DNA from: CAZVBR01 sp964625755
GTDB lineage: Bacteria; Patescibacteriota; Minisyncoccia; Phycocordibacterales; XYD1-FULL-46-19
NCBI GenBank assembly: GCA_964625755.1
Contig: CAZVBR010000017.1
Coordinates: forward strand, 1-12,433
Reading direction: 5' to 3'
DNA length: 12,433 nucleotides
Shown here: piece by piece, positions 6,118-12,421 of the stretch
How positions within the stretch are numbered: position 1 is the stretch's first letter
How the letters are laid out: each line of letters begins with the position of its first letter
Made by a program: the position numbers and the translations under genes
Notes under the pieces: generated by a model
What the model was told of the DNA's origin: nothing
Database searches by the model: none
Seen by the model: the letters and a program-made list of their open reading frames with translations, nothing else

Positions 6118-7179
6118 ATGTCTCCTTCTTTCTCTTTATGCCAATTAAGTCTGCCCGATCAACCGGATCAAATAGACGATCAGGTCGCCCGGGCCGGCGC
6201 CCCACTCACTCAAAGCTTAAAATATGCCCACTGGAACAGAGCGGTTGGCCGGAAGGTGTTCAGACTAATGTGGCAAAACGAAAAAAAAGAGCCGAGAGCC
6301 TTCGCTCAAGCCCTTATCTACAACTTGAAATTAAATCAGAAAGTCCTGCACCTCCCTCACGGTCCGGTGTTACTCAAAGACCGGAACCCAGAACTGGTAA
6401 AAACTATCATTAAAGATCTGTCATCTCTCAGCCAGGAGTACTCCGCTTTCCTGCTTCGGTGCGATCCTCTTCCGCCGACAGTCAACGATCCGGTCTGGAC
6501 CGAGCTGGGAAACAGAACCCCTGAAGTGATCAAAAAGATGCATTTTTCCCAACCGGCCCGGGAATGGGTCATAGATCTGACCGGGTCAATAAACGATATC
6601 TGGCAGAAATTACCCGGTTCAACCCGTTACGATATCCGAAAGAACAAAACTCCGGGAATAACCACCGAAATAATCGACCATGAGACGGTAAAATATTTTG
6701 AGATTTTTTATCAACTAATGAACATCACCGCTCAAAGAAACAAATTTACCCTTCACTCTCAAGAGTACTATTCCCGGATCTTAGAGCAAATAACCAAGCA
6801 CGATGATGATTTCATGGTCTTGATCCGGTACCACGGTCAACCGGCAGCGGTCAACTTAATTATCGGTTACGGTCAAACCGCTTTGTATCTTTTTGGTGGC
6901 TCAAAACGAATCCCTGGAAATCTCAACCCTTCTTACTGGGCCCAATGGGTGTCTTTAACGGAAGCCAAGGCCAGGAACTTTAAATGGTATAACCAAGGTG
7001 GCATATCCACCGAAAGCGAGCCACGGCCTAGCTGGGAAGGGTTAACCAAATTCAAAAAAAAGTTTCCCGGCCAAACAATAAAATACAGCCCGAGTTATGA
7101 CTTCCCGATTCAAAAGACAAAATATTATTCATTTTTAACCCTTAAGAAAATAACCGATTATGGTAAAAAACTTCGTTAG
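6118..7179 (+). CDS. FemAB/FemX-like peptidoglycan peptidyltransferase
   Basis: FemAB-family enzymes use aminoacyl-tRNA to add residues to the peptidoglycan stem peptide, building interpeptide bridges; they act at the inner face of the membrane. The 353 residues show the two GNAT-like halves: LTQSLKYAHWNRAVG (30-44) and HGPVLL (81-86) in the first, and LPGSTRYDIRKNKTPGI (165-181) opening the second. The family's YLFGGS (257-262) and a NPSYWAQW segment (270-277) come next, leading to KWYNQGGI (289-296). KFKKKFPG near the end matches the usual FKxxFGG. The start is 6 bp after ruvA and there is no Shine-Dalgarno. The last 20 bp overlap the MurE-like gene, so the two are probably co-translated and act on the same peptide. 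The amino acid added cannot be told from sequence. Confidence 0.88.
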   Translation: MSPSFSLCQLSLPDQPDQIDDQVARAGAPLTQSLKYAHWNRAVGRKVFRLMWQNEKKEPRAFAQALIYNLKLNQKVLHLPHGPVLLKDRNPELVKTIIKDLSSLSQEYSAFLLRCDPLPPTVNDPVWTELGNRTPEVIKKMHFSQPAREWVIDLTGSINDIWQKLPGSTRYDIRKNKTPGITTEIIDHETVKYFEIFYQLMNITAQRNKFTLHSQEYYSRILEQITKHDDDFMVLIRYHGQPAAVNLIIGYGQTALYLFGGSKRIPGNLNPSYWAQWVSLTEAKARNFKWYNQGGISTESEPRPSWEGLTKFKKKFPGQTIKYSPSYDFPIQKTKYYSFLTLKKITDYGKKLR

Positions 7180-8437
7180 AAAATTTACCCCCGAAAAACT
7201 GGTCGGCTGGTATCACTTTACCTTGGCCGGCCTGGCCGCTGTTTGGTACGGCTTCCCAAGCCGAAAACTCCATGTCATCGGGATAACAGGCACCAAAGGA
7301 AAATCAACGGTCTCTGAGATGGTAAATTCGATCCTGGAGGCTGACGGACGCCGGACCACCCTTGTTTCAACCATCAGATTCAAAGTAAATGAAGATGATC
7401 GACCCAATCGCCTGAAAATGACCATGCCAGGACGTTTTTTCCTCCAAAAAACCTTAGCCCAAGCCGTAAAACAGAAAAGCACTCATGCCATCTTGGAGAT
7501 GACCTCGGAGGGAGCGAAGCTGTGGCGGCACCGTTTTATTGATCTGGACGCCTTGGTATTTACCAACCTGACCCCGGAACACATCGAGTCTCACGGCTCC
7601 TTTGAGAATTACAAAAAAGCCAAACTGGCTATCGCCCGACGCTTGGTCGACTCTAAGAAAACCGACACTTTACTGGTCACCAACGACGACGACCCGGCCA
7701 GTGAAGATTTTTTAGCGATCGGCCCGCCCCGCTCCGCCGAATTTGCCCTCGAACAAGCAAAACCCTACACCGTAACTGAAGACCACTGTCAATTCTCCTG
7801 GCAAGGCGAGGATCTAACCCTGCCTCTGGGAGGGTCTTTTAATTTACTCAATGCCTTAGCCGCCGCCACTCTGGCCCGGGAACTTGACATCCCGCCCCAA
7901 ACCATCAAGAAAGGCTTGGAGAATATCACCAAGATCCCGGGACGATTCGAGTATGTCAAAACCACCACCACCCACCGGCAACCCATGACAGTGGTGGTAG
8001 ATTACGCTCACACCCCGGAGTCACTAACCGAAATTTACAAAACTTTTAACACCTACCACCGAGTCTGTGTTTTGGGAAACACCGGAGGTGGTCGAGATAA
8101 ATGGAAAAGACCGGTGATGGGCAAGATCGCCAACGAACACTGCGACCAAATATTCCTCACCAACGAAGATCCTTACGATGAAAACCCGAGAACCATAGTT
8201 TCGGCCATGGCGGAGGCCATAACCGACACCCCTTATGAAATAATTTTAGACCGCCGAAAAGCTATCCGAAAAGCCCTTGAAAAAGCCTCTCACTACCCCG
8301 AAAAACCGGCGGTCGTATTGATCACTGGCAAAGGCACCGATCCGTATATTATGGAAAAAAATGGCCGGAAAACCCCTTGGAACGACGCAAAAGTAACCCA
8401 GGAAGAGCTCGACGATCTTCTAACTCGTTCTTCTTAA
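7160..8437 (+). CDS. MurE-like Mur ligase lacking the N-terminal UMP domain
   Basis: Mur ligases use ATP to join an amino acid to UDP-MurNAc peptides; MurE adds the third residue. The 425-residue protein has the central ATPase domain with GTKGKST (44-50), EMTSEGAKLWRHR (113-125), FTNLTPEHIESHGSFENY (134-151) and the AK of the carbamylated-lysine site (154-155). The C-terminal domain has GRFEYV (261-266), DYAHTP (281-286), GGGRDKWKRPVMG (309-321) and TGKGTDPY. Compared with MurE (about 490 residues), the N-terminal domain that holds the UDP-MurNAc head is missing. It is replaced by about 35 residues with a short hydrophobic stretch and YGFPSRKL. Where E. coli MurE has the DAP-binding DNPR, this protein has EDPY (335-338), so DAP specificity should not be assumed. 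Overlaps the FemAB-like gene. MurE-type ligase is secure; the exact substrate is not. Confidence 0.88.
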   Translation: MVKNFVRKFTPEKLVGWYHFTLAGLAAVWYGFPSRKLHVIGITGTKGKSTVSEMVNSILEADGRRTTLVSTIRFKVNEDDRPNRLKMTMPGRFFLQKTLAQAVKQKSTHAILEMTSEGAKLWRHRFIDLDALVFTNLTPEHIESHGSFENYKKAKLAIARRLVDSKKTDTLLVTNDDDPASEDFLAIGPPRSAEFALEQAKPYTVTEDHCQFSWQGEDLTLPLGGSFNLLNALAAATLARELDIPPQTIKKGLENITKIPGRFEYVKTTTTHRQPMTVVVDYAHTPESLTEIYKTFNTYHRVCVLGNTGGGRDKWKRPVMGKIANEHCDQIFLTNEDPYDENPRTIVSAMAEAITDTPYEIILDRRKAIRKALEKASHYPEKPAVVLITGKGTDPYIMEKNGRKTPWNDAKVTQEELDDLLTRSS

Positions 8438-8482
8438 ACCGCCCGTCAAAAAATTTTACCACCCTGCGTTAACATATGTCAT

Positions 8483-9349
8483 ATGCCGGAATTACCGGAA
8501 GTTGAGACCATAAAAAATGATTTAAAAGATGTCTTGATCGGTAAAACGATCCGGTCTTTTGTCGTCCGGGAGCCCAAGACCATCGCCCCGATGAAGCCTC
8601 GAACCTTAAACCGAACATTAACCGGTCAAGAGATCTCAGGTTTAGACCGAAAAGCAAAAATACTTATCATTACCCTTAAAAAAGGCGGCTTTCTAACTAT
8701 ACATCTGAAAATGACCGGGCAGCTCATCTACCGACCACCACACGGACCGATGATCTCCGGCGGTCACCCGCAACCCGGTGGCTTGGATCAATTACCGAAC
8801 AGATACACCCGCTTGTATCTTACCTTCACCGACGGCAGCTATCTTTACTTCAATGACCTGAGAAAATTCGGCTGGCTTCACTATCAAGCAGACTTAAAAC
8901 AAGAACCCGGCATCAAAAAAAGCGGACCGGAGCCCTTAAGCCGGGAATTCACTTTTTCAGTTTTTAAGAACATTTTAAACCGTTACCCCAACAGAAACAT
9001 CAAACATTTACTCTTAGACCAAACCCTGATCGCCGGACTGGGTAATATTTACACCGACGAAAGTCTGTTTGTAGCCGGCATTAAACCAAACCGAACGGTG
9101 AAAAATATCCCCACCCCGGAAGCTCAAACTCTCTACCGAGCCATAAAGAAGATCCTTCGACTAGCGATAAAAAAGAAAGGGACCTCGTTTCGAAATTATG
9201 TTCGATCAACCGGAGAAACCGGCGGTTTCGTTCCGTACCTTAAGGTTTACGGTCGATCAGGTAAACCCTGTCTTAAATGCCGACAGCCTATCACCAAAAC
9301 CGTGATCGCCAACCGAGGAACCCATTTCTGCCCTTATTGCCAAAAATAG
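8483..9349 (+). CDS. mutM: Formamidopyrimidine/8-oxoguanine DNA glycosylase (Fpg)
   Basis: Bifunctional glycosylase/AP lyase that removes 8-oxoguanine and formamidopyrimidines. The 288-residue protein starts MPELPEVETI, in which Pro2 (the nucleophile after Met removal) and Glu3 are catalytic; this fixes the start. Lys59 in RKAKIL is the conserved beta-lobe lysine, and M77 in HLKMTGQL is the void-filling methionine. LLDQTLIAGLGNIYTDE (167-183) is the helix-two-turn-helix. The C-terminal zinc finger is complete: C263, C266, C283 and C286, with R278 on the hairpin. It follows the MurE-like gene by 45 bp. TAACAT ending 7 nt before the ATG may give it its own leaderless promoter. It converges with the methyltransferase gene, with only 25 bp between stops and no visible terminator. 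Confidence 0.97.
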   Translation: MPELPEVETIKNDLKDVLIGKTIRSFVVREPKTIAPMKPRTLNRTLTGQEISGLDRKAKILIITLKKGGFLTIHLKMTGQLIYRPPHGPMISGGHPQPGGLDQLPNRYTRLYLTFTDGSYLYFNDLRKFGWLHYQADLKQEPGIKKSGPEPLSREFTFSVFKNILNRYPNRNIKHLLLDQTLIAGLGNIYTDESLFVAGIKPNRTVKNIPTPEAQTLYRAIKKILRLAIKKKGTSFRNYVRSTGETGGFVPYLKVYGRSGKPCLKCRQPITKTVIANRGTHFCPYCQK

Positions 9350-9374
9350 CCAACTCAAAAACCGGCAACAAAAA

Positions 9375-9857
9375 CTAATCTTCGAGCAATCGAAATACCG
9401 CTACCCCGGCCGCCACCGCGACATTCAAAGATTCTTTTCTCCCTGCCATCGGAATCTCGATTACCTGATGGCATTTATCAAGCACCGATTTCGGTAACCC
9501 TTTTTTCTCTTCTCCCAAAACCAAAACCGCCGAGGGGTCAATTTTGACCTCTCTGTAATCAACCGAATCCTTGGTCTGCTCCAAAGCCCAAACCCGCTTT
9601 CCTTCCTCGGTCCATTTCTTCAAAAATGGATTGATCGTTTTACCGTACCGCCAATCGATCACCTTTTCAGCCCCGAGAGCCGTCTTGGCGATCTTCTCGT
9701 TGATCCGGCCAAACCGATCAACCGGTCTGGGGGTGGTCCCGATCAAATAAATCCGGGAAACACCGGCCCCGTCAGCGGTACGAAAGATCGCCCCGGTGTT
9801 ATAGGCACTGCGTAAATTATACAGAACCAAGCTTAATTCATTCGGCCTTTTATCCAT
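9375..9857 (-). CDS. SPOUT-family RNA 2'-O-methyltransferase (TrmH/SpoU type)
   Basis: Methylates the 2'-OH of a nucleotide in tRNA or rRNA using S-adenosylmethionine. The 160-residue protein is a bare SPOUT knot domain. Motif 1 is NTGAIFRTAD (20-29), with the conserved Asn20 and Arg26. Motif 2 is VLGEEKKGLP (113-122). Motif 3 is ESLNVAVAAG (142-151). No N-terminal L30e/L7Ae-like substrate domain is present, so it resembles minimal members such as TrmL more than RlmB; the RNA target cannot be assigned. Its start codon is 18 bp from the divergent DoxX-like start. On the minus strand TATTTT ends 7 nt before the ATG. Confidence 0.92.
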   Translation of the reverse strand: MDKRPNELSLVLYNLRSAYNTGAIFRTADGAGVSRIYLIGTTPRPVDRFGRINEKIAKTALGAEKVIDWRYGKTINPFLKKWTEEGKRVWALEQTKDSVDYREVKIDPSAVLVLGEEKKGLPKSVLDKCHQVIEIPMAGRKESLNVAVAAGVAVFRLLED

Positions 9858-9863
9858 TCATGT

Positions 9864-9870
9864 TAAAATA
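9864..9870. promoter_or_regulatory. Overlapping divergent -10 elements (trmH-like / doxX-like)
   Basis: TAAAATA holds a plus-strand -10, TAAAAT (9864-9869), ending 6 nt before the DoxX-like ATG. It also holds a minus-strand -10, TATTTT (9865-9870), ending 7 nt before the methyltransferase ATG. The whole intergenic gap is 18 bp, so any -35 elements must lie in the opposite genes' coding sequence. On the minus strand TGGAAA (9888-9893) is a 4/6 match at 17 bp; the plus-strand -35 is poor. Confidence 0.55.
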
Positions 9871-9875
9871 ACAAA

Positions 9876-10265
9876 ATGCCGAGTCTTTTTCCAGAATTAC
9901 TGGTTTATCAATTAGCCGCCCCGGTTTTGGTGCGGGTAGGAGTCGGAGTGTTTACCCTACTGGCGGTCGGAAAGATACTTTCTTACTGGCAGACCTCACC
10001 GGAAAAATGGGGCCGGAGTGGCCCGTGGTTATTCGGACTTCCTTTACTGGGCTATGCTTCAATGAGTGTTTTTTTGTTCTTAGGTCTTTTTACTCAGATG
10101 GCGGCTTTGGTCATCTCGGGTTTGTCACTTTTTTTCATCACTTGGGGCTCTAAAAAACAAGACTATTTCCTGCTTTCTCCGGAATTCTTTTGGCTTTTGG
10201 CGATCACCGCCTTTTCCCTCACCCTTTCCGGTCCCGGCTGGTGGTCACTGGACCTGCCGGTATAA
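9876..10265 (+). CDS. DoxX-like family membrane protein
   Basis: Small integral membrane protein of the DoxX superfamily; members elsewhere are linked to redox and oxidative-stress complexes, but the role here is unknown. The 129 residues contain four hydrophobic helices (about 14-35, 51-70, 72-90 and 98-117). They end in the family's signature SGPGWWSLDLP (118-128). A charged loop between helices 1 and 2 (SPEKWGRSG) and between 3 and 4 (GSKKQDYF) agrees with this topology. Divergent from the SPOUT methyltransferase, with 18 bp between starts, and upstream of tRNA-Lys by 51 bp. No Shine-Dalgarno. Confidence 0.85.
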   Translation: MPSLFPELLVYQLAAPVLVRVGVGVFTLLAVGKILSYWQTSPEKWGRSGPWLFGLPLLGYASMSVFLFLGLFTQMAALVISGLSLFFITWGSKKQDYFLLSPEFFWLLAITAFSLTLSGPGWWSLDLPV

Positions 10266-10267
10266 AT

Positions 10268-10297
10268 TTGCCAAATCAAGTCTTTTTTGGTTAATAT
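10268..10297 (+). promoter_or_regulatory. Promoter of tRNA-Lys
   Basis: TTGCCA (10268-10273, 5/6 match to TTGACA), an 18-bp spacer and TAATAT (10292-10297). The -10 ends 19 nt before the tRNA, giving a 5' leader of roughly 12 nt, unlike tRNA-Arg in this window. Confidence 0.5.
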
Positions 10298-10316
10298 GGT
10301 GTAGTTAGTCAGACAT

Positions 10317-10392
10317 CCGCCCATAGCTCAGTTGGTAGAGCAGCAGCCTTTTAAGCTGATGGTCGTAGGTTCGAATCCTACTGGGCGGACCA
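10317..10392 (+). tRNA. tRNA-Lys (anticodon UUU)
   Basis: A hand-folded cloverleaf. Acceptor CCGCCCA/TGGGCGG; D stem GCTC/GAGC with loop AGTTGGTA; anticodon loop CTTTTAA with anticodon TTT; T stem GTAGG/CCTAC with loop TTCGAAT; discriminator A at 10389. CCA follows at 10390-10392, so the 3' end appears to be encoded, in contrast to tRNA-Arg; this could be chance. The outermost anticodon-stem pair (27-43) is G-A rather than a Watson-Crick pair; the other four pairs are intact. Confidence 0.96.
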
Positions 10393-10492
10393 AAAACTTT
10401 TCTGCTTTAAACTAAACTCCGCAAGATCGTTATTTCAAGTGAGTATCTTTTGAAGTTACCCGTTTTCCAGGACCCCGTATCAAACCGCTTCA

Positions 10493-11224
10493 CTACAACC
10501 GCATAACCACAGACTCCAAACCGACAAATAGATCTTTTCTCCCTTCCCGAGCCAGACAAAAGATCCGAAACAATTCCGCCGCCAACTCTTGAAGCTCTCT
10601 TAAATCATAATTATCAGCTGAGGTTTTTAGTTTTTTTACAAAAAAAGGTTTGAAACCAAAGGGTGGTTTAGTTAAAAACCCCGGATCGGAGCCACTCTTT
10701 ATCAAGATCATCTTTTTAACTTGATCAAACAAGCGCCAGTAAATTTTTTCCGCCGGAAGACCATTTAACTTAGCTTCAACCAAAAGAAGCCATAATTTTT
10801 TTCGATCTCTGGACCCTAAAGCGTCACTTAAACTGAAAACATTGAACTCCTCCCTTTTTATCTGCCTCGGCAAAGAATGATCCTTAACTTGTTCGGCCAC
10901 TTCCAACAGGTCGCCAACTTTCTCGGTTTTAAGATCTTCTTCCCAGAGCAAAAAAATATGCTCGGATTCTTTCAGGGTCTGACGATTCTCAAGCAGAAAA
11001 GCCCGAATCTCCGGATCAGCCAACAAGCGACGCCCGGCCACTAAATGTTGGCCGTAAAACAAGGAACGGCTGACCAGTATCTCCCGAAACTTCTCAGGAT
11101 CAAAATCCAGATCATCAAACCAAAAGACCGAGGCCTCCGGACGCTTACTGGACAGAGACCGCAACAAAGACCGAAAAGCTCGGAAACTTGACTGTCTATC
11201 GGAACCATGAAAAATAAACAACAT
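10493..11224 (-). CDS. holA: DNA polymerase III delta subunit-like protein (HolA), short form
   Basis: The delta subunit opens the beta clamp within the clamp-loader complex. This 243-residue protein opens MLFIFHGSDRQSSFRAF, matching the family's YGxDxFxxxxA-type start. Its C-terminal helical half (about 125-243) has FNVFSLSDALGSRDRKKLWLLL, followed by LPAEKIYWRLFDQVKKMILIK. That is the HolA domain III layout (the xxxxDAxxxxDxxxAxxxL pattern, then a helix ending in a basic patch). HolA is usually about 330-345 residues, so the N-terminal AAA+-like part is roughly 80 residues short. No Walker A is expected in delta, and none is seen. It lies 45 bp after the UDG gene but has a credible promoter of its own. 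The assignment rests on pattern rather than strong identity. Confidence 0.75.
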   Translation of the reverse strand: MLFIFHGSDRQSSFRAFRSLLRSLSSKRPEASVFWFDDLDFDPEKFREILVSRSLFYGQHLVAGRRLLADPEIRAFLLENRQTLKESEHIFLLWEEDLKTEKVGDLLEVAEQVKDHSLPRQIKREEFNVFSLSDALGSRDRKKLWLLLVEAKLNGLPAEKIYWRLFDQVKKMILIKSGSDPGFLTKPPFGFKPFFVKKLKTSADNYDLRELQELAAELFRIFCLAREGRKDLFVGLESVVMRL

Positions 11225-11231
11225 AATTGGA

Positions 11232-11261
11232 AATATCTCTTCCTACCCGACCAAGTGACAA
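11232..11261 (-). promoter_or_regulatory. Promoter of holA
   Basis: On the minus strand, TTGTCA (11256-11261, 5/6 match), an 18-bp spacer and GATATT (11232-11237, 4/6), ending 7 nt before the holA ATG. Confidence 0.45.
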
Positions 11262-11269
11262 AGGTCAAA

Positions 11270-11905
11270 TCATCGGGAAATAAATGATCTTAAAATTTTA
11301 ATATCTGAAAACTGAACTTGCTTTAATTTTTGGTCATAAATAGCCGCCGCCGGATGATATAAAGGTATAATCGTTACTGACCCGTACCAAGTCAAAGCGG
11401 AAAAACACTGTCCGTGAATCAGACCGATCGACTGCCACTTAGAACTCAGTCCGTAACGGGTTAAAATATATTCAGCCGCAAATCGACCCAGTGTAACTAT
11501 TACCTTGGGCTGGATTATTTCTATCTGGCGATCCAAGAAAGGTCCGTAGACGGCAATTTCCCGGTCGCTCGGATCCCGATTTTCCTTCGGCCGGTCCTTT
11601 ATGATATTGGTAATGTAAACAGACTCTCGATCAAGCCCAATCGAATCCAGCAATTGATCTAAAAACTTCCCGGCCCGGCCACAAAACGGTCTCGAAGTTT
11701 CCGCTTCCGTCCGGCCGGGCGCCTCGCCGATCAACACAATATCCGCATTCAAACTCCCCTCTCCGATCACCGGGTAATAACCATTACTTTTCCGGTGATC
11801 ATAAAGCGGAGAATCGGTCAACTCCGACACCTCCTTTTTTATCCGAGTCATCTCTTTTTCTCTCGACCCCTCGGGTCTCAGGTCGCCTTGAATCAGGTCG
11901 GACAT
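11270..11905 (-). CDS. Family 4-type uracil-DNA glycosylase lacking Fe-S cysteines
   Basis: Member of the UDG superfamily, which removes uracil from DNA. The 211-residue protein follows family 4 closely: ADIVLIGEAPGRTE (54-67) as motif A, RPFCGRAGKFLDQLL (72-86), VYITNIIKDRP (96-106), VIVTLGRFAAEYIL (135-148) and HPAAAI (184-189) as the C-terminal motif. Family 4 enzymes carry a 4Fe-4S cluster on four Cys. The aligned positions here are Leu29, Ser32, Asp104 and Tyr120, so all four are lost; the only cysteines are C75 and C157, elsewhere. The fold is probably retained without the cluster. Lengths and motifs otherwise fit, so this is not a decayed gene. TAAAAT ends 5 nt before the ATG. Activity on uracil is inferred. 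Confidence 0.88.
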   Translation of the reverse strand: MSDLIQGDLRPEGSREKEMTRIKKEVSELTDSPLYDHRKSNGYYPVIGEGSLNADIVLIGEAPGRTEAETSRPFCGRAGKFLDQLLDSIGLDRESVYITNIIKDRPKENRDPSDREIAVYGPFLDRQIEIIQPKVIVTLGRFAAEYILTRYGLSSKWQSIGLIHGQCFSALTWYGSVTIIPLYHPAAAIYDQKLKQVQFSDIKILRSFISR

Positions 11906-11910
11906 AGATC

Positions 11911-11916
11911 ATTTTA
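11911..11916 (-). promoter_or_regulatory. -10 element of the UDG gene
   Basis: TAAAAT on the minus strand ends 5 nt before the ATG. No clear -35. It lies in the 40-bp gap after the mgtC-like gene. Confidence 0.45.
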
Positions 11917-11945
11917 AGGTTTTTAATAAATACCCCTCACTCGAT

Positions 11946-12407
11946 TTATACTCGATCAAAACTTTTTTTGACCCAGCGCTCAATAAACCACATAACTGTA
12001 AAAATAAACAAAGTTATAGCGGTAGCTATTACTGCCACGGAATACAGACCGAAACCGGAAGCCAAGCCAACACCGACCGAAACCCACAAACCGGCTGCGG
12101 TCGTCAAGCCGGCAACGTCATTTTTTCGAAAAATTATCAAACCGGCACCGAGAAAACCGATCCCCATCACCACCTGAGATGCCACCCGAAGAGGGTCAAA
12201 ATCAACAACCCCCGCCAACCAATACCGTGTCACCATCAACTGAGACACGACCACGAACAAAGCCGCTCCCATTCCAACCAAAGCATAAGTCCGAACCCCG
12301 GCCACCTTGCCGGCTATAGTTCTCTCCAAACCCAAAAAACCTCCCAAGACAACAGCCATAAACAAGCGGATCACCACTTCCCAGTCACTAAAAAACAACT
12401 CTTCCAT
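11946..12407 (-). CDS. MgtC/SapB family membrane protein
   Basis: MgtC-type proteins are inner-membrane proteins linked to Mg2+ limitation and regulation of ATP synthase or phosphate uptake in other bacteria; the role here is unknown. The 153 residues show about five hydrophobic segments (roughly 10-27, 40-60, 74-93, 98-117 and 120-141). Family motifs are present: GLERTIAGKVAGVRTY (26-41), RVASQVVMGIGFLGAG (74-89) and GLTTAAGLW (100-108). The C-terminal ACT-like domain of longer MgtC proteins is absent, as in many SapB-type members. TATAAT ends 8 nt before the ATG. No Mg2+-sensing leader can exist if the mRNA is leaderless as predicted. Confidence 0.93.
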   Translation of the reverse strand: MEELFFSDWEVVIRLFMAVVLGGFLGLERTIAGKVAGVRTYALVGMGAALFVVVSQLMVTRYWLAGVVDFDPLRVASQVVMGIGFLGAGLIIFRKNDVAGLTTAAGLWVSVGVGLASGFGLYSVAVIATAITLFIFTVMWFIERWVKKSFDRV

Positions 12408-12415
12408 TAAAGATA

Positions 12416-12421
12416 ATTATA
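12416..12421 (-). promoter_or_regulatory. -10 element of the mgtC-like gene
   Basis: Perfect TATAAT on the minus strand ends 8 nt before the ATG at 12407, the same distance as for clpB and rpsT. The -35 region would fall outside the window. Confidence 0.6.

Noticed and set aside
8473..8485. Tandem CATATG repeats at the mutM start
   Set aside because: Short AT-rich repeat; the first ATG is out of frame and no function is indicated.
10393..10492. 100-bp gap between tRNA-Lys and the holA stop
   Set aside because: Examined for small genes, hairpins and terminators; nothing convincing found.
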